Below, one piece after another: positions 28,521 to 38,983 of a DNA stretch of 64,000 nt. Each line of letters opens with the position of its first letter. Positions within the stretch are counted from its first letter, which is position 1. Below the pieces are notes generated by a model, which was not told where the DNA came from, made no database searches, and saw nothing but the letters and a program-made list of their open reading frames with translations. Source of the DNA: Streptomyces mirabilis (lineage in GTDB: Bacteria; Actinomycetota; Actinomycetes; Streptomycetales; Streptomycetaceae); assembly GCF_018310535.1 (NCBI RefSeq), contig NZ_CP074102.1:2666001-2730000 (forward strand), given 5' to 3'. Both the position numbers and the translations under genes were made by a program.

Positions 28521-28590
28521 AAGTCTTCTCGGGGGCGCGGCATGTCTTCTCGGGGGCGCGGCGAAGTCTTCTGGGAGGGTGCGGGGAACC
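28521..28590. repeat. Three tandem copies of a 21-22-bp GC-rich unit
   Basis: The unit GTCTTCTCGGGGGCGCGGC starts at 28523, 28544 and 28566 (the last copy diverged). It fills the gap between the convergent SMR and TetR genes and runs into a GCGGGGAACCGCGCGACCAG motif that is common between Streptomyces genes. Confidence 0.7.
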
Positions 28591-28651
28591 GCGCGACCAG
28601 CCACAACGACTCGCACCCGCCCGCCCAGCTGCCGAGGCACCCCGGAAGGCG

Positions 28652-29257
28652 TCACCTCAACTGCCGTGGCAACGCACCGCGTACCAGCTCCGTCACCCCA
28701 CCCTCCCCCGGCGGAGCCGCCACACACGACAACGACAACCGCACCACCAACTCACACGCCCCGGTCAACTCCCCCACGTCCCCCCTCATCGCCCCGGGCC
28801 CGGACAACGCCGCGACGGCTCGGTCCCGTACGAGCGCCACGAAGTCCGCCGGCGAGGGCAACGGCCCGTCCGCCCTCCGCTGCGCGGGCACCGCGGACGA
28901 CGACGGCACCGCCGAGAGCGTCGGCGACGGCAGCCGCTCACTCCAGCACCCGGTCAGCATGGCCCGTACGAGCGCGTTGGCCCGGGCCGCCGACGTGGTC
29001 CACTCGGCGGTCGCGACCAGCCGCTCGCGCGCGTCCGCGTGGGCGGCCAGCGCACGCTCGACCCCGGCGAGATAGCCGTCGGCCTCCCGCCGTACGAGGG
29101 CGCGTGCGAGCCCCTCCTTGCTTCCGAACTCGTTGTACAGCGTCTGGCGGGACACACCGGCCACGGCGGCGACGTCGACCATCCGCACCGTGGACCACGG
29201 GCGGTGTGCGAGCGCCGTATAGGCGGCATCCAGAAGGGATTCCCGCGCTGCAGGCAT
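28652..29257 (-). CDS. TetR-family transcriptional regulator
   Basis: This 201-residue protein has an N-terminal helix-turn-helix (about residues 5-50) with MVDVAAVAGVSRQTLYNEFG, followed by a helical ligand-binding domain. The ATG at 29257 after GGGAGGCG was chosen over the in-frame upstream codons, which are Gly/His/Arg rich. It is divergent from hisN and convergent with the SMR exporter, which is a plausible but unproven target. The ligand is unknown. Confidence 0.85.
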   Translation of the reverse strand: MPAARESLLDAAYTALAHRPWSTVRMVDVAAVAGVSRQTLYNEFGSKEGLARALVRREADGYLAGVERALAAHADARERLVATAEWTTSAARANALVRAMLTGCWSERLPSPTLSAVPSSSAVPAQRRADGPLPSPADFVALVRDRAVAALSGPGAMRGDVGELTGACELVVRLSLSCVAAPPGEGGVTELVRGALPRQLR

Positions 29258-29489
29258 CTTTCGCCTCCCTGGGGGCGAGCGGGCGGCACTGCAGCTCAGA
29301 TTTGACGCGCACAGGGGCACTGTCAAGGGTTCGCGGCGGCGTCGAGGGGCGTACGCCGACCCCCGCACGCCGCGATGATCAACCAGGCCGTGCGGCCCGC
29401 GCCCCGAGGCGCCCCGAGCCCCGTGACCGTGCCCGAAGATCCCCCGGGCCGTATGGCTGTGGCCCGAGTGGGCCATATACGGTGCAGTC

Positions 29490-30290
29490 ATGCCCGACTA
29501 TCGCGATGACCTGCGCCTGGCCCATGTCCTGGCGGACGCCGCCGACGCGGCGACGATGGACCGGTTCAAGGCGCTCGACCTCAAGGTCGAGACCAAGCCG
29601 GACATGACGCCGGTGAGCGAGGCGGACAAGGCCGCCGAGGAGCTGATCCGCGGCCACCTCCAGCGGGCACGGCCGCGCGACGCGATCCTCGGCGAGGAGT
29701 ACGGCATCGAGGGCACCGGCCCGCGCCGCTGGGTGATCGACCCGATCGACGGCACCAAGAACTACGTCCGCGGGGTGCCCGTCTGGGCCACGCTGATCTC
29801 CCTGATGGAAGCGGCCGAGGGCGGCTACCAACCGGTGGTCGGGGTGGTCTCCGCGCCGGCGCTGGGCCGCCGCTGGTGGGCGGCGAAGGGGCACGGCGCG
29901 TTCACCGGCCGCAGCCTGTCCTCGGCCACGCGTCTGAAGGTCTCCCAGGTCTCGCGGATGGCCGACGCGTCCTTCGCGTACTCCTCGCTGTCCGGCTGGG
30001 AGGACCAGGGCCGCCTCGACGGCTTCCTTGACCTGACGAAGGCGGTCTGGCGCACACGCGGTTACGGCGACTTCTGGCCGTACATGATGGTCGCGGAGGG
30101 TTCGGTAGACATCTGTGCGGAGCCCGAGCTGTCGCTGTGGGACATGGCGGCGAACGCGATCGTGGTGACCGAGGCGGGCGGATCCTTCACGGGCCTCGAC
30201 GGCCGCCCGGGCCCGCACAGCGGCAACGCGGCCGCGTCGAACGGCATCCTCCACGACGAGCTGCTCGGTTATCTGAACCAGCGGTACTGA
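29490..30290 (+). CDS. hisN: Histidinol-phosphatase, inositol-monophosphatase type
   Basis: This enzyme removes phosphate from histidinol phosphate, the penultimate step of histidine synthesis, using the IMPase-type fold of actinobacteria. It has 266 residues, with metal-binding motifs [17 protein letters not shown], and [17 protein letters not shown]. The late motif is [18 protein letters not shown]. It stands alone, with other his genes elsewhere. A generic inositol/sugar phosphatase cannot be fully ruled out. Confidence 0.85.
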   Translation: MPDYRDDLRLAHVLADAADAATMDRFKALDLKVETKPDMTPVSEADKAAEELIRGHLQRARPRDAILGEEYGIEGTGPRRWVIDPIDGTKNYVRGVPVWATLISLMEAAEGGYQPVVGVVSAPALGRRWWAAKGHGAFTGRSLSSATRLKVSQVSRMADASFAYSSLSGWEDQGRLDGFLDLTKAVWRTRGYGDFWPYMMVAEGSVDICAEPELSLWDMAANAIVVTEAGGSFTGLDGRPGPHSGNAAASNGILHDELLGYLNQRY

Positions 30291-30485
30291 GCCGACGAGC
30301 TGCCGGGATCCGAACCAGCGGTGCTGAAGAGCCGGTGGCGCGCCCTTGTGACCCATGGGCGCCCCCGAAACTCACCGCACGCCCTCTTGTTGACCCTCCC
30401 TTTAACTGCGACTCTGAGAGTCCCCCCACTTGTGAACTTGTGAATCGCTTCTCTTGGCGCTTCACCAAGGAGGTGGCTCCAGCCC

Positions 30486-30878
30486 ATGCTCGTCCGCGAC
30501 GCCATGAGCACGGTGGTCCTGACCATCGGCCCGGCACACACTCTCCGTCAGGCGGCCTGCCTGATGTCCTCCCGCCGCGTAGGCGCGGCCGTCGTCCACG
30601 ACGAGGACTCCTCCGGCCTCGGCATCCTCACCGAACGCGACATCCTCAACTCGATCGCCCTCGGACAGAACCCGGACACCGAGACCGCGGGCACCCACAC
30701 CACGACCGACGTCGTCTTCGCCGCCCCCGTCTGGACCCTGGAGGAGGCCGCGGCGGCGATGGCACACGGCGGCTTCCGACACCTGATCGTGCTCGACGAC
30801 AACGGCCCGGTCGGCATCGTCTCGGTCCGCGACATCATCCGCTGCTGGGCACCGAAGCGGCAGCGGGTACCCGCGTAG
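30486..30878 (+). CDS. Tandem CBS-domain protein
   Basis: This 130-residue protein consists of two CBS domains: residues 1-60 (MLVRDAMSTVVLTIGPAHTL, ending GILTERDIL) and 65-122 (TTDVVFAAPVWTLEEAAAAM, ending GIVSVRDIIR). Such pairs bind adenine nucleotides and act as energy or redox sensors, sometimes on thioredoxin or other enzymes. An AAGGAGGT ribosome binding site lies 11 bp before the ATG. The upstream region has a tandem ACTTGTGA pair. Confidence 0.9.
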   Translation: MLVRDAMSTVVLTIGPAHTLRQAACLMSSRRVGAAVVHDEDSSGLGILTERDILNSIALGQNPDTETAGTHTTTDVVFAAPVWTLEEAAAAMAHGGFRHLIVLDDNGPVGIVSVRDIIRCWAPKRQRVPA

Positions 30879-30912
30879 ACGCCCGGGAGCCGCCGGGCCC
30901 GCACATGCCGAC

Positions 30913-30950
30913 GGGCCGGACCCCCTACATCACTCAGGGGGATCCGGCCC
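30913..30950. terminator. Bidirectional hairpin between CBS gene and katA
   Basis: GGGCCGGACCCCCT pairs with AGGGGGATCCGGCCC (one bulge). It lies between two convergent genes and can serve both. Confidence 0.85.
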
Positions 30951-30982
30951 ACCGCCCACGACAAGCGATCCAGTGCTGGTTG

Positions 30983-32434
30983 TCAGCCGCGCAGGGCCTG
31001 GACCGCGGCCTCCAGCCGCTTGCCGAAGTCTTCGTCAGCCTGACGGAAGTTGTCGATCGCGCGCTCGGCGATGTCGTCACGGGAGACCTTGGCGATGAAA
31101 CCCGCCAGGTTCGCGATCAGACGCCCCTGCTCGTCCTCCGACATCAGGCGGTACAGATTGCCCGCCTGCACGAAGTCGTCGTCCTCGGAGTGGGGCGGCG
31201 CCCCGGTCTCACCGGTGTGGCCGGTCACCGCGATCGGCTGCCACAGCGGCCGGTCCGTCTGGAACGGACCGCCGAAGCTGTTCGGCTCGTAGTTCTTCGC
31301 GCCCCTGTGACGGCCGTCGTACAGGGAACCGTCACGGGAGTTCGTGCGCGCCTCGGCGGCGTGCGGGCGGTTCACCGGCAGGTGGTCGGCGTTGATGCCG
31401 ACGCGGTATCGGTGCGCGTCGCCATAGGCGAAGAGCCGCCCCTGAAGCATCTTGTCGGGCGAAGGCCCGATGCCCGGCACGAAGTGCGCCGGCGAGAAGA
31501 TGGACTGCTCGACCTCGGCGAAGATGTTCTCCGGGTTGCGGTTGAGCTCCAGCCTGCCGATCTCGATCGGCGGGTAGTCCTCGTGCGGCCACACCTTGGT
31601 GAGGTCGAACGGGTTGAACCGGTAGGTCGCCGCGTCGGCCGCCGGCATGATCTGCACCTGCACGGTCCAGGACGGGAACTCACCGCGCTCGATGGCCTCG
31701 CGCAGGTCGCGCTGGTGGGAGTCGGGGTCCTCACCGGCAAGCTTGTCGGCCTCTGCCTGGGTGAGGTTCTTGATGCCCTGGTCGGTCTTGAAGTGGTACT
31801 TGACCCAGAAGACCTCGCCGGCCTCGTTGTTCCACTGGAACGTGTGCGAGCCGTACCCGTTGAGATGCCGGTAGGAGGCCGGGATCCCCCGGTCACCGAA
31901 GAGCCAGGTCACCTGATGCGTGCTCTCGGGGCTGAGACCCCAGAAATCCCACACATTGTCGGCCTCCTGCGAACCGGTGTACGGGTCGCGCTTCTGCGTG
32001 TGGATGAAGTCGGGGAACTTGATGGCGTCCTTGATGAAGAACACCGGGGTGTTGTTGCCGACGAGGTCGTAGTTGCCCTCCTCGGTGTAGAACTTCAGCG
32101 CGAAGCCGCGGGGGTCACGGACCGCGTCCGCGGAGCCGAGGTTGCCGGCCACCGTCGAGAACCGTAGAAAGGTCTCGGTCTGCTTGCCGACCTCGGAGAG
32201 GAACGCGGCGCGGGTGTAGGGGGTGATATCCGCGGTGACCGTGAAGGTGCCGTAGGCGGCGGCGCCACGGGCGTGCACGACACGCTCCGGGATGCGCTCA
32301 CGGTTGAAGTGGGCGAGCTTCTCGAGAAGCAGCTGGTCCTGAACGAGCACCGGGCCTCCGACGCCCGCGGTCTCGCTGTTCTGGTTGTCGGCCACCGGCG
32401 CGCCGGCCTCCGTCGTAAGCGGTCCCTGCGTCAC
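30983..32434 (-). CDS. katA: Monofunctional heme catalase
   Basis: This enzyme breaks down hydrogen peroxide. It has 483 residues from the GTG at 32434, which follows CAGGAGG; an ATG 18 bp upstream lacks that spacing. The heme-distal His is in [18 protein letters not shown], the catalytic Asn region is [20 protein letters not shown], and the proximal Tyr is in [17 protein letters not shown]. It is a small-subunit (clade 3-like) catalase. It is divergent from a Fur-family regulator with a palindromic operator between, the CatR-controlled catalase arrangement of Streptomyces. Confidence 0.95.
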   Translation of the reverse strand: MTQGPLTTEAGAPVADNQNSETAGVGGPVLVQDQLLLEKLAHFNRERIPERVVHARGAAAYGTFTVTADITPYTRAAFLSEVGKQTETFLRFSTVAGNLGSADAVRDPRGFALKFYTEEGNYDLVGNNTPVFFIKDAIKFPDFIHTQKRDPYTGSQEADNVWDFWGLSPESTHQVTWLFGDRGIPASYRHLNGYGSHTFQWNNEAGEVFWVKYHFKTDQGIKNLTQAEADKLAGEDPDSHQRDLREAIERGEFPSWTVQVQIMPAADAATYRFNPFDLTKVWPHEDYPPIEIGRLELNRNPENIFAEVEQSIFSPAHFVPGIGPSPDKMLQGRLFAYGDAHRYRVGINADHLPVNRPHAAEARTNSRDGSLYDGRHRGAKNYEPNSFGGPFQTDRPLWQPIAVTGHTGETGAPPHSEDDDFVQAGNLYRLMSEDEQGRLIANLAGFIAKVSRDDIAERAIDNFRQADEDFGKRLEAAVQALRG

Positions 32435-32507
32435 GTGCGCCTCCTGCGTCATTCCGGACCAGTCCTGCCCAGTCCCACCCGATGGCTAATGCCGAATCGA
32501 TCCTACA

Positions 32508-32522
32508 TTAGACAATATCTAA
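32508..32522. promoter_or_regulatory. PerR/CatR-type operator
   Basis: TTAGACAATATCTAA is a 15-bp palindrome matching most positions of the PerR box TTANAATNATTNTAA. It is in the katA-catR intergenic region in one of the few AT-rich patches of the window, so it could control both genes. Confidence 0.65.
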
Positions 32523-32587
32523 GTCAATCACTCGTCCAAATTCACACCCATTCAGGATCTGGTCATCTTGCTGTTAAGCTGGCCTGT

Positions 32588-33004
32588 ATGAGTGACCTGT
32601 TGGAACGACTGCGCGGACGCGGATGGCGAATGACCGCGCAGCGGCGTGTCGTGGCCGAGGTCCTCGACGGCGATCACGTCCATCTGACGGCCGACGAGGT
32701 GCATGCCCGAGCTGTCGCCAAGCTGCCCGAGATCTCCCGGGCGACCGTCTACAACACGTTGGGTGAGCTGGTCTCGCTCGGCGAGGTGCTGGAAGTCGCG
32801 ACGGACAAGCGCGCCAAGCGCTACGACCCGAACGCGCACCGTCCGCACCACCACCTGGTCTGCGCCCAGTGCGGCTCGATCCGCGACGTCCACCCGAGCG
32901 GCAACCCGCTCGCCGACCTCCCCGACTCGGAGCGCTTCGGCTTCACGGTCTCGGACGTAGAGGTGACATACCGGGGCCTGTGCCCCACCTGCGCATCGGC
33001 CTGA
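32588..33004 (+). CDS. catR: CatR, Fur/PerR-family peroxide-sensing repressor
   Basis: This 138-residue protein has an N-terminal winged helix (GWRMTAQRRVVAEVLDGDHVHL, then SRATVYNTLGELVSLGEV). The metal-binding/dimer domain contains HRPHHHLVCAQCGSIRDV and LCPTCAS, giving two CxxC structural zinc pairs. It is divergent from the catalase gene. By family, peroxide oxidises metal-ligand residues and releases the repressor. Confidence 0.9.
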   Translation: MSDLLERLRGRGWRMTAQRRVVAEVLDGDHVHLTADEVHARAVAKLPEISRATVYNTLGELVSLGEVLEVATDKRAKRYDPNAHRPHHHLVCAQCGSIRDVHPSGNPLADLPDSERFGFTVSDVEVTYRGLCPTCASA

Positions 33005-33072
33005 CTCCCCCGAAGCCCCCGGCCTCCACGGACGCCGGGGCTTTCCCTTCCCTCCAACATCCCCGAAAACGC

Positions 33073-33107
33073 CGAAGGACCCAGATCTGAATGATCTGGG
33101 TCCTTCG
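33073..33107 (-). terminator. Hairpin terminator after initiator tRNA copy 1
   Basis: CGAAGGACCCAGATC pairs perfectly with GATCTGGGTCCTTCG around a 5-base loop. On the minus strand it is followed by GGCGTTTTC, a short U-run. Confidence 0.9.
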
Positions 33108-33115
33108 CCTTCAAG

Positions 33116-33189
33116 TAGCGGGGACAGGATTTGAACCTGCGACCTCTGGGTTATGAGCCCAGCGAGCTACCGAGCTGCTCCACCCCGCG
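33116..33189 (-). tRNA. Initiator tRNA-fMet (CAU), copy 1
   Basis: This is a 74-nt cloverleaf without an encoded CCA tail. The anticodon loop reads CTCATAA (CAU). The anticodon stem has the three G-C pairs (CTGGG/CCCAG) and the first acceptor pair is mismatched (C1 opposite U72), which mark an initiator. The T arm contains GGTTCAAATCC. It is identical to the copy at 35825-35898. Confidence 0.97.
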
Positions 33190-33299
33190 TCGATGAACTG
33201 AACATTACGTCAACCAGGTGGACCAGCGCAAATCCCGTAGACGGCTCCCTACGACGCTCGAACGCGCCCCCTTCAAGCGAAGGGGTCCAGGGTCGCCCC

Positions 33300-33712
33300 C
33301 CGTGGGCTACGACGAGAAGCCCCCACGGGGGTCGGGACGAAGCCCCACGGGGTTCGGGGGGAGCCCCACGGGGTTCGAGGGGGGAGCCCCACGGGGTTCG
33401 GGGAGGTCTTCGGGGTTCGAGGAGGGGGTGTCCGGGGTTCAGGGCAGGAGCCCTCCGGGTTTCAGGTTGGGGGCCCTCCGGGTTTCGGGAGCGGAGGCCC
33501 TGACGGATGCCGGGGGGCGGGGCTCCAGCGGGGTCCAGGGGCACAGCCCCGCAGGAGGCCAGGGGCAGCCCGGTGGGGCGCAGCCCCGCAGCCCGCAGAG
33601 GGGTCAGAGCCAACCCGATGGGGCGCAGGGGCGCAGCCCCGCAGGGGGTCAGGGGCGCAGCCCCTGGGATGGGTCGGGTAGGGGCGGCGGGGGGCGAGAA
33701 CAAGCCAAGGCC
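33300..33712. repeat. GC-rich repeat arrays plus dispersed intergenic module
   Basis: From 33318 to about 33406 four copies of AGCCCCACGGGGTTCGGGGG-like units follow one another at 21-24 bp. GCCCTCCGGGTTTC then occurs twice (about 33447 and 33470), and GGGGCGCAGCCCCGCAGG-like units recur to 33665. The block closes with GGGATGGGTCGGGTAGGGGC and GGCGGGGGGCGA at 33667-33698. I see no credible gene between the tRNA (33189) and the Sel1 gene (33736). The closing module recurs at 42124-42156. Confidence 0.8.
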
Positions 33713-33735
33713 AGCCCCCACCCACCGCCACACGC

Positions 33736-35559
33736 TCACGCAGACAACTCCTGCCGCAACGCATCCCGCAACCGAGCCGCCCGCTCAGCCACCTCCGCAG
33801 GCCCCAGCGCAACCGCCCGATCAGCCCACCGCTGTCCCTCCGCCAGCTCCCCCCGTCGCGCATACACGAGCGCAAGCCGAAGCGCCGCCCGCCCATGCCC
33901 CGCGTCCGCCGCCCGGGTCCACCACAACGCGGCCTCCGGCTCACTCCCCTCCCGAGCCAACAGCAGCCCCAGATTGAAGGCCCCGTTCCGAGACCCGGCC
34001 TCCGCGGCCGACCGGTACCACCGAGCCGCCTCCACCACATCACCCCGAGCCGCGGCGAGCATCCCGACCCGCACCTGGGCCCGCCGATGCCCGAGGGAGG
34101 CAGCCCGCTCGTACCACTCCTCGCACTCACTCTTCTCCTGCGCCGGCTCCCCGAGCTCATGCGCGGGCGCCGGCGGCCGCCGAGCGTCGAGCACGGCGGC
34201 CAGCCGATACGCGGCCTCCGCGCTACCGCCCCCCGCCGCACACCTCAGATGCCGCTCCGCCTCCAGCTCGTCCCCGTCCCGCAGCCGCGCGATACCGACC
34301 TGCAGCGCCGCCTCGGTGTGCCCGGCGGAAGCCGCCCGCTCGTACCACCGCAGCGCCGCCTCCTCGTCGTCCTCGCTCCCCCGCCCGGCATGCAGGATCC
34401 CGAGGTTGAACGCGGCGTCCACACTCCCGGCCTCCGCGGCCTTGGAGAACCACGGCTCGGCCCCTGCCGAGTCACCGACCTGAAGCAACAGGATCGCCAG
34501 CGCGTTCGCGGCCTCACGGTGCCCCGCGTACGCGGCCCGCCGATACCACTGCTCGGCCTGCGCGGTCCGCCCCTGCTCGGCGCAGAGCAGCCCGAGGTTG
34601 TACGCGCCGTTCACATCACCGGCGTCCATGGCGGCCCGGTACCACCGCTCCGCGGTCTGCGTCTCGCCGCGCTCGGCGTGCAGCGCCCCCAGCGCGTTCG
34701 CGGCGTTCCCGTCCCCGTCCTGCGCGGCCCGCAGCCACCACACGGCCGCGCTCTCCGTGTCCCCCGCGTCCCGCAGCAGGAACCCGAGCGCGCAGGCGGC
34801 CCGCGCCTCTCCGTCCTTGGCCGACGTCAGATACCAGCGCCCGGCCTCCTTGAGGTGCCCCCGCTTCTCCAGGATCGCCCCGAGGTGCAGCGCGGCCCGC
34901 CGGTGCCCCCGCGCGGCGGCCTGCCGGTACCACTGCTCGGCCTCTTCACCGGCGGCTCCTATGACCCCGATGACACCGTTGTCGCCCCGGCCCTCGCCCG
35001 CGTCCGCGGCCTTGCGGTCGAGCGTGCGCGCGAGCCGGTACGCGGCCTCGCGGTGCCCCCGCTCGGCGGCCGCCCGCATCCACTGCTCCGCGCCGACGTC
35101 ACCGCGGTGCTCCAGCAGATCGGCGAGCGCGTACGCCCCGAGGGCATGCCCCTGCTCGGCGGACTGGCGCAGCCAGTACTCGGCTGCAGGCTCGTCTCCC
35201 CGCTCCCGGTGATAGCGCCCGAGCGCGTGCGCGGCGGCCGCGGACCCGGCGACGGCGGCGATCCGCCACCACCCGGCGGCGTCGTCGGCATAACCGCGCT
35301 GGTGCAGAAGGACACCAAGGTTGTTGGCGGCGGCGCGGTCACCGGCGGCGGTGGCAGCGCGCAACTGAGGCTCGGCTCCGTCGAGATCACCGCGGCGCAG
35401 CAGCATCGCTCCGAGGACACTCATCGCCTCGACGTCGCCGGCCTCGGCGGCGAGCCGCTGACGTGCTTCCTCGGCAGCCTCGCCGGTTTCGTCCCGGTTT
35501 GAAGGCTGCACAAAACGCCCTGTCTCCAACAGAGTTGCCTTGTCCCCCATAACGTCCAT
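33736..35559 (-). CDS. Large Sel1/TPR-like repeat protein
   Basis: This 607-residue protein is built almost wholly of Sel1-like helical repeats of about 36 residues, with the recurring pattern A-x-x-WYRxAAxxGhxxAAxxLGxLL, for example AEQWYRRAAYAGHREAANAL. I count roughly fourteen repeats. There is no signal peptide or membrane segment, so it is probably a cytoplasmic scaffold for protein complexes. The ATG follows GCAGGTGG. It lies between the two identical initiator tRNA genes. A near-palindrome GGTATACCAGGTGTACC just upstream may be an operator. Confidence 0.85.
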   Translation of the reverse strand: MDVMGDKATLLETGRFVQPSNRDETGEAAEEARQRLAAEAGDVEAMSVLGAMLLRRGDLDGAEPQLRAATAAGDRAAANNLGVLLHQRGYADDAAGWWRIAAVAGSAAAAHALGRYHRERGDEPAAEYWLRQSAEQGHALGAYALADLLEHRGDVGAEQWMRAAAERGHREAAYRLARTLDRKAADAGEGRGDNGVIGVIGAAGEEAEQWYRQAAARGHRRAALHLGAILEKRGHLKEAGRWYLTSAKDGEARAACALGFLLRDAGDTESAAVWWLRAAQDGDGNAANALGALHAERGETQTAERWYRAAMDAGDVNGAYNLGLLCAEQGRTAQAEQWYRRAAYAGHREAANALAILLLQVGDSAGAEPWFSKAAEAGSVDAAFNLGILHAGRGSEDDEEAALRWYERAASAGHTEAALQVGIARLRDGDELEAERHLRCAAGGGSAEAAYRLAAVLDARRPPAPAHELGEPAQEKSECEEWYERAASLGHRRAQVRVGMLAAARGDVVEAARWYRSAAEAGSRNGAFNLGLLLAREGSEPEAALWWTRAADAGHGRAALRLALVYARRGELAEGQRWADRAVALGPAEVAERAARLRDALRQELSA

Positions 35560-35781
35560 CGTCGCACCACCTGCAACCTGGGTACACCTGGTATACCGCA
35601 GTCAGTGAGGTCACTTCAGCGTTTTGTCGACATGCCCACAGAGAGACAAGTCAAACACAGTTTTCCCAACTCCCCACGGATGGCGCAGCCTTCGGCGCGT
35701 CGCCCATGGTCGCCGCCCGCACCCCGCGCACGCGTCCTACTCAGGTCGCCATACGAGTGCAGTACACGTGTGCGCACACAA

Positions 35782-35816
35782 CGAAGGCCCGGATCCTGAG
35801 AGGATCCGGGCCTTCG
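35782..35816 (-). terminator. Hairpin terminator after initiator tRNA copy 2
   Basis: CGAAGGCCCGGATCCT pairs perfectly with AGGATCCGGGCCTTCG around a 3-base loop. Between it and the Sel1 gene start (35560-35781) I see no gene. Confidence 0.9.
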
Positions 35817-35824
35817 CTTTTCAG

Positions 35825-35898
35825 TAGCGGGGACAGGATTTGAACCTGCGACCTCTGGGTTATGAGCCCAGCGAGCTACCGAGCTGCTCCACCCCGCG
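35825..35898 (-). tRNA. Initiator tRNA-fMet (CAU), copy 2
   Basis: This copy is identical in all 74 nt to the copy at 33116-33189, with a CAU anticodon, three G-C anticodon-stem pairs and an unpaired position 1-72. No CCA is encoded. Confidence 0.97.
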
Positions 35899-35995
35899 CC
35901 GTTGTGTTGCAACCGTACCACGGCGCGGAGGTGGCCTCTGACCAGCGGCTGATCCAGGAACCGGACCAGCCGTCGGCCGGCCCGACGGGCCGGCC

Positions 35996-38983
35996 CTAGC
36001 CCGTACCGCCGCTGGGACTACTGCTGCCGCTGGGGCTCGGACTGCTGCTGCCGCTCGGGCTCGGACTACCGCTCGGACTACTGCCCTTGTCGTTGCTCTT
36101 GCTGCCGCCGCTGCCACCAGTGGCGCTCTTGTCGGCCTTGGTCTGAGCGTCCTCGGCCCGCTTCAGCGCGTCCTGAAGATCCTTCTGCGCCTGCCCGTAC
36201 GCCGTCCAGTCGCCCTTCTTGAGGGCGTCCTGGCCCTGGTCGAAGGCCTTCTGGGCGTCGGTGAGCGCCTGCTGGACCGTCGGGTTGCTCGACGTCGGCG
36301 GTGGTGTGGTCCCCGTGTCCGTCGGTGGACTGGTCGTACTCTCCGTCCCGAAGATCTTGTTGAGCGCCTGGTCGAGCGTGTCCTCGAAGGCGGTGTTGCC
36401 TCCATAGGTCACCAACACCTTGCGCAACAAGGGGTACTTGAGGTCGCCACCGCGTACGTAGACGGGCTCCACGTAGAGCAGTCCTCCGTCGAGCGGAACC
36501 GTCAGCAGATTGCCGTACTCGACTTCCGAGTCCCCACCCTTCAGAAGTCTGATCGACTCGGCGATGTCCTGTTGGGAGTTGAACTGGCTCTGGACCTGCT
36601 TGGGCCCGTCGACGGGTTCGCTGGTCGGCAGTTTCAGGATTCTGATCTTGCCGTAGTCGCTGGTGCCCGCCTCGGAGTCGACCGACATGAAGGCGCTCAG
36701 GTTGTCCCGGCCGTTCGGAGTGAACGTCGTCGTCAGCGAGAACGTCTGCGCCTTCTGGTCGGGCATCTGCATGCTCAGGTAGTACGGCGGCACCGCGTTG
36801 CCCGACTTGTTGGTCGGGTCGTCCGGGACCTGCCACACCTCGCTGCCGCTGAGGAACGTCTGCGCGTCCTTCACGTGGTAGCGGGTGAGCAGCTCGCGCT
36901 GGACCTTGAACAGGTCCTGCGGGTACCGCAGATGGTCCATGAGCGACTGCGAGATGGACGTCTTCGGCTTCACCGTGTTCGGGAACGCCTTCATCCAGGT
37001 CTTGAGGACCGGGTCCTTGGTGTCCCACTGGTAGAGCTTGACCTCGCCGGTGTACGCGTCGACGGTCGCCTTCACCGAGTTGCGGATGTAGTTGACCTGG
37101 TTCTGCTGAGCCACCACCGCGCGCTGGTTGTTGGTCGCGGTGAGTGAGTCCGCCGTCGTGTCACCGAGGGTGGTGCGGGAGGCGTACGGGTAACCGTTGG
37201 TCGTGGTGTAGGCGTCGACGATCCACTGGATCTTGCCGTCGACCACGGCCGGGTAGGCGTCGCCGTCGATCGTCAGCCAGGGGGCCACCGCCTCGACACG
37301 GTCCTTGGGGGTGCGGTTGTAGAGGATCCGGGAACCCTCACCGATCGCGCCCGAGTAGAGGATCTGCGGCTCGCCGAACGCCACTGCGTACGCGGCACGG
37401 TTGACCGGGCTGGAGAGGCTGACACCGCTCTCGCCCTTGTAGCTGGTGGTCTTCTCACCGCTGTCGTCGGAGTAGTCGATCTCCTTCTGGGGACCGCCGA
37501 CGATCGAGTACTGCGTGGTCTTCTCGCCGTAGTAGACCCGCTGCTCGTAGGTCCCCAGGTCGCCCTTGGACGGCAGGTCGGACTCGGTGAAGACGGGCCG
37601 GCCACCGGAGGTCGCCGTGGTGCCCTTGGCGGCCACCACGCCGTATCCGTGCGTGTAGCGGAAGTGGTCGTTGATCCAGTTGTTCTTCGGAATGCCGTTC
37701 AGGTTCAGCTCGCGCAGTCCGATGACCGTGTCCTGGTCCTTGCCGTCCTTGCTGTACCGGTCGACGTCCAGGTTGGTCGGGAACGCGTAGTAGTTCTTCA
37801 TCTGCTGCAACTGCTGGAACGTCGGCGAGACGATGTTCGGGTCCAGCAGACGGATGCTCGCCGTGGTGTCGGCGTCGGCGCGCTGCTTGGTCTTGTCCTT
37901 GGTGTCGCTCTTGCCCGCGTACTCCGAGACTTGGGTGCCGTCGATGCCGTAGGCCTCGCGGGTCGCCTTCAGGTTCTTCTCGACGTACGGCGCCTCCTTG
38001 GCCTGCTCGTTCGGCTGGACCTGGAACTTCTGCACGATCGCCGGGTAGAGACCGCCGATGAGGATCGCCGACAGGACCATCAGGCCGAAGCCGATGACGG
38101 GCAGCTGCCAGGTGCGCCGCCACAGGGTGGCGAAGAACAGCAGCGCGCAGATGACGGCGATGCAGAACAGGATCGTCTTGGCGGGCAGATACGCGTTGGC
38201 GTCGACGTACCTGAGACCTGTCCAGTTGCCGGTCGCCTTGAAGTCGCTGGACTTCACGGCGAGTCCGTAGCGGTCGAGCCAGTAGGCGACCGCCTTCAGG
38301 GCGACGAAGATGCCCAGCAGCACCGACAGGTGCCCGGTCGCCGCGGCCGTGGCGCGCGCGCCCGGGGAGGTGATCCTGAGCCCTCCGTAGAGGTAGTGCG
38401 TGAGTGCGGCGGCGATCAGCGAGAGCACGGCGGCGGCGAAGCCGAAGCCGAGCAGAAAGCGGTACCAGGGCAGATCGAAGGCATAGAAGGAGACGTCGAG
38501 GTGGAACTGGGGGTCCTTCTGGTGGAAGGGGACCCCGTTCACCCACATCAGCCATGTGCGCCACTGGCCCGACGCCGACGCGCCGGCGATCAGCCCCACC
38601 AGGGAGGTGATGCCGAGCAGCAGCCACCTCTTGTAGGGCGCGATCCCCATCCGGTACCGGTCGAGGCTCTGCTGCTCCATCGACATCGCGCTCAGCGGCG
38701 GTCGCAACCGGTGTGCCAGCCAGATGTTCACGCCGACCGAGGCCGCCATGATCAGGCCGAACACGAAGAAGAGCCCGATCTTGGTCCACAGGGTGGTCGT
38801 GAAGACGGACGAGTAGTGAACCGACCGGTACCAGAGCCAGTCCGTCCAGAACCCCGCGAACATGACGAACGCCATGGCCAGCACGGCCAGCACGCCCAGT
38901 GTCATGAGCAGGGTCCGGACACGCCGGGACGGTCGGCCCACTCTGATCCGTGGCCCCGTCGGGCCTCCGCCGCGGTCCGGCAT
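35996..38983 (-). CDS. UPF0182 large membrane protein
   Basis: This 995-residue protein has about seven N-terminal membrane helices (first near residues 24-45, last near 300-325) and a large extracytoplasmic domain. Family landmarks are [27 protein letters not shown]-type segments and [20 protein letters not shown]. The C-terminal tail is a low-complexity Ser/Pro/Gly repeat ((S)PSGSxSPSGS) encoded by short direct repeats at about 36000-36085. The start at MPDRGGG (38983) is the family start. Function is unknown; the gene is conserved across actinobacteria next to the PDZ-Lon gene. Confidence 0.93.
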   Translation of the reverse strand: MPDRGGGPTGPRIRVGRPSRRVRTLLMTLGVLAVLAMAFVMFAGFWTDWLWYRSVHYSSVFTTTLWTKIGLFFVFGLIMAASVGVNIWLAHRLRPPLSAMSMEQQSLDRYRMGIAPYKRWLLLGITSLVGLIAGASASGQWRTWLMWVNGVPFHQKDPQFHLDVSFYAFDLPWYRFLLGFGFAAAVLSLIAAALTHYLYGGLRITSPGARATAAATGHLSVLLGIFVALKAVAYWLDRYGLAVKSSDFKATGNWTGLRYVDANAYLPAKTILFCIAVICALLFFATLWRRTWQLPVIGFGLMVLSAILIGGLYPAIVQKFQVQPNEQAKEAPYVEKNLKATREAYGIDGTQVSEYAGKSDTKDKTKQRADADTTASIRLLDPNIVSPTFQQLQQMKNYYAFPTNLDVDRYSKDGKDQDTVIGLRELNLNGIPKNNWINDHFRYTHGYGVVAAKGTTATSGGRPVFTESDLPSKGDLGTYEQRVYYGEKTTQYSIVGGPQKEIDYSDDSGEKTTSYKGESGVSLSSPVNRAAYAVAFGEPQILYSGAIGEGSRILYNRTPKDRVEAVAPWLTIDGDAYPAVVDGKIQWIVDAYTTTNGYPYASRTTLGDTTADSLTATNNQRAVVAQQNQVNYIRNSVKATVDAYTGEVKLYQWDTKDPVLKTWMKAFPNTVKPKTSISQSLMDHLRYPQDLFKVQRELLTRYHVKDAQTFLSGSEVWQVPDDPTNKSGNAVPPYYLSMQMPDQKAQTFSLTTTFTPNGRDNLSAFMSVDSEAGTSDYGKIRILKLPTSEPVDGPKQVQSQFNSQQDIAESIRLLKGGDSEVEYGNLLTVPLDGGLLYVEPVYVRGGDLKYPLLRKVLVTYGGNTAFEDTLDQALNKIFGTESTTSPPTDTGTTPPPTSSNPTVQQALTDAQKAFDQGQDALKKGDWTAYGQAQKDLQDALKRAEDAQTKADKSATGGSGGSKSNDKGSSPSGSPSPSGSSSPSPSGSSSPSGGTG

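Noticed and set aside
33190..33735. Open frames of up to 421 codons in the repeat block after tRNA copy 1
   Set aside because: The translations are repetitive (RGSRG-type) with no ribosome binding site, and the same DNA is a repeat array; the longest frame continues antisense into the Sel1 gene.
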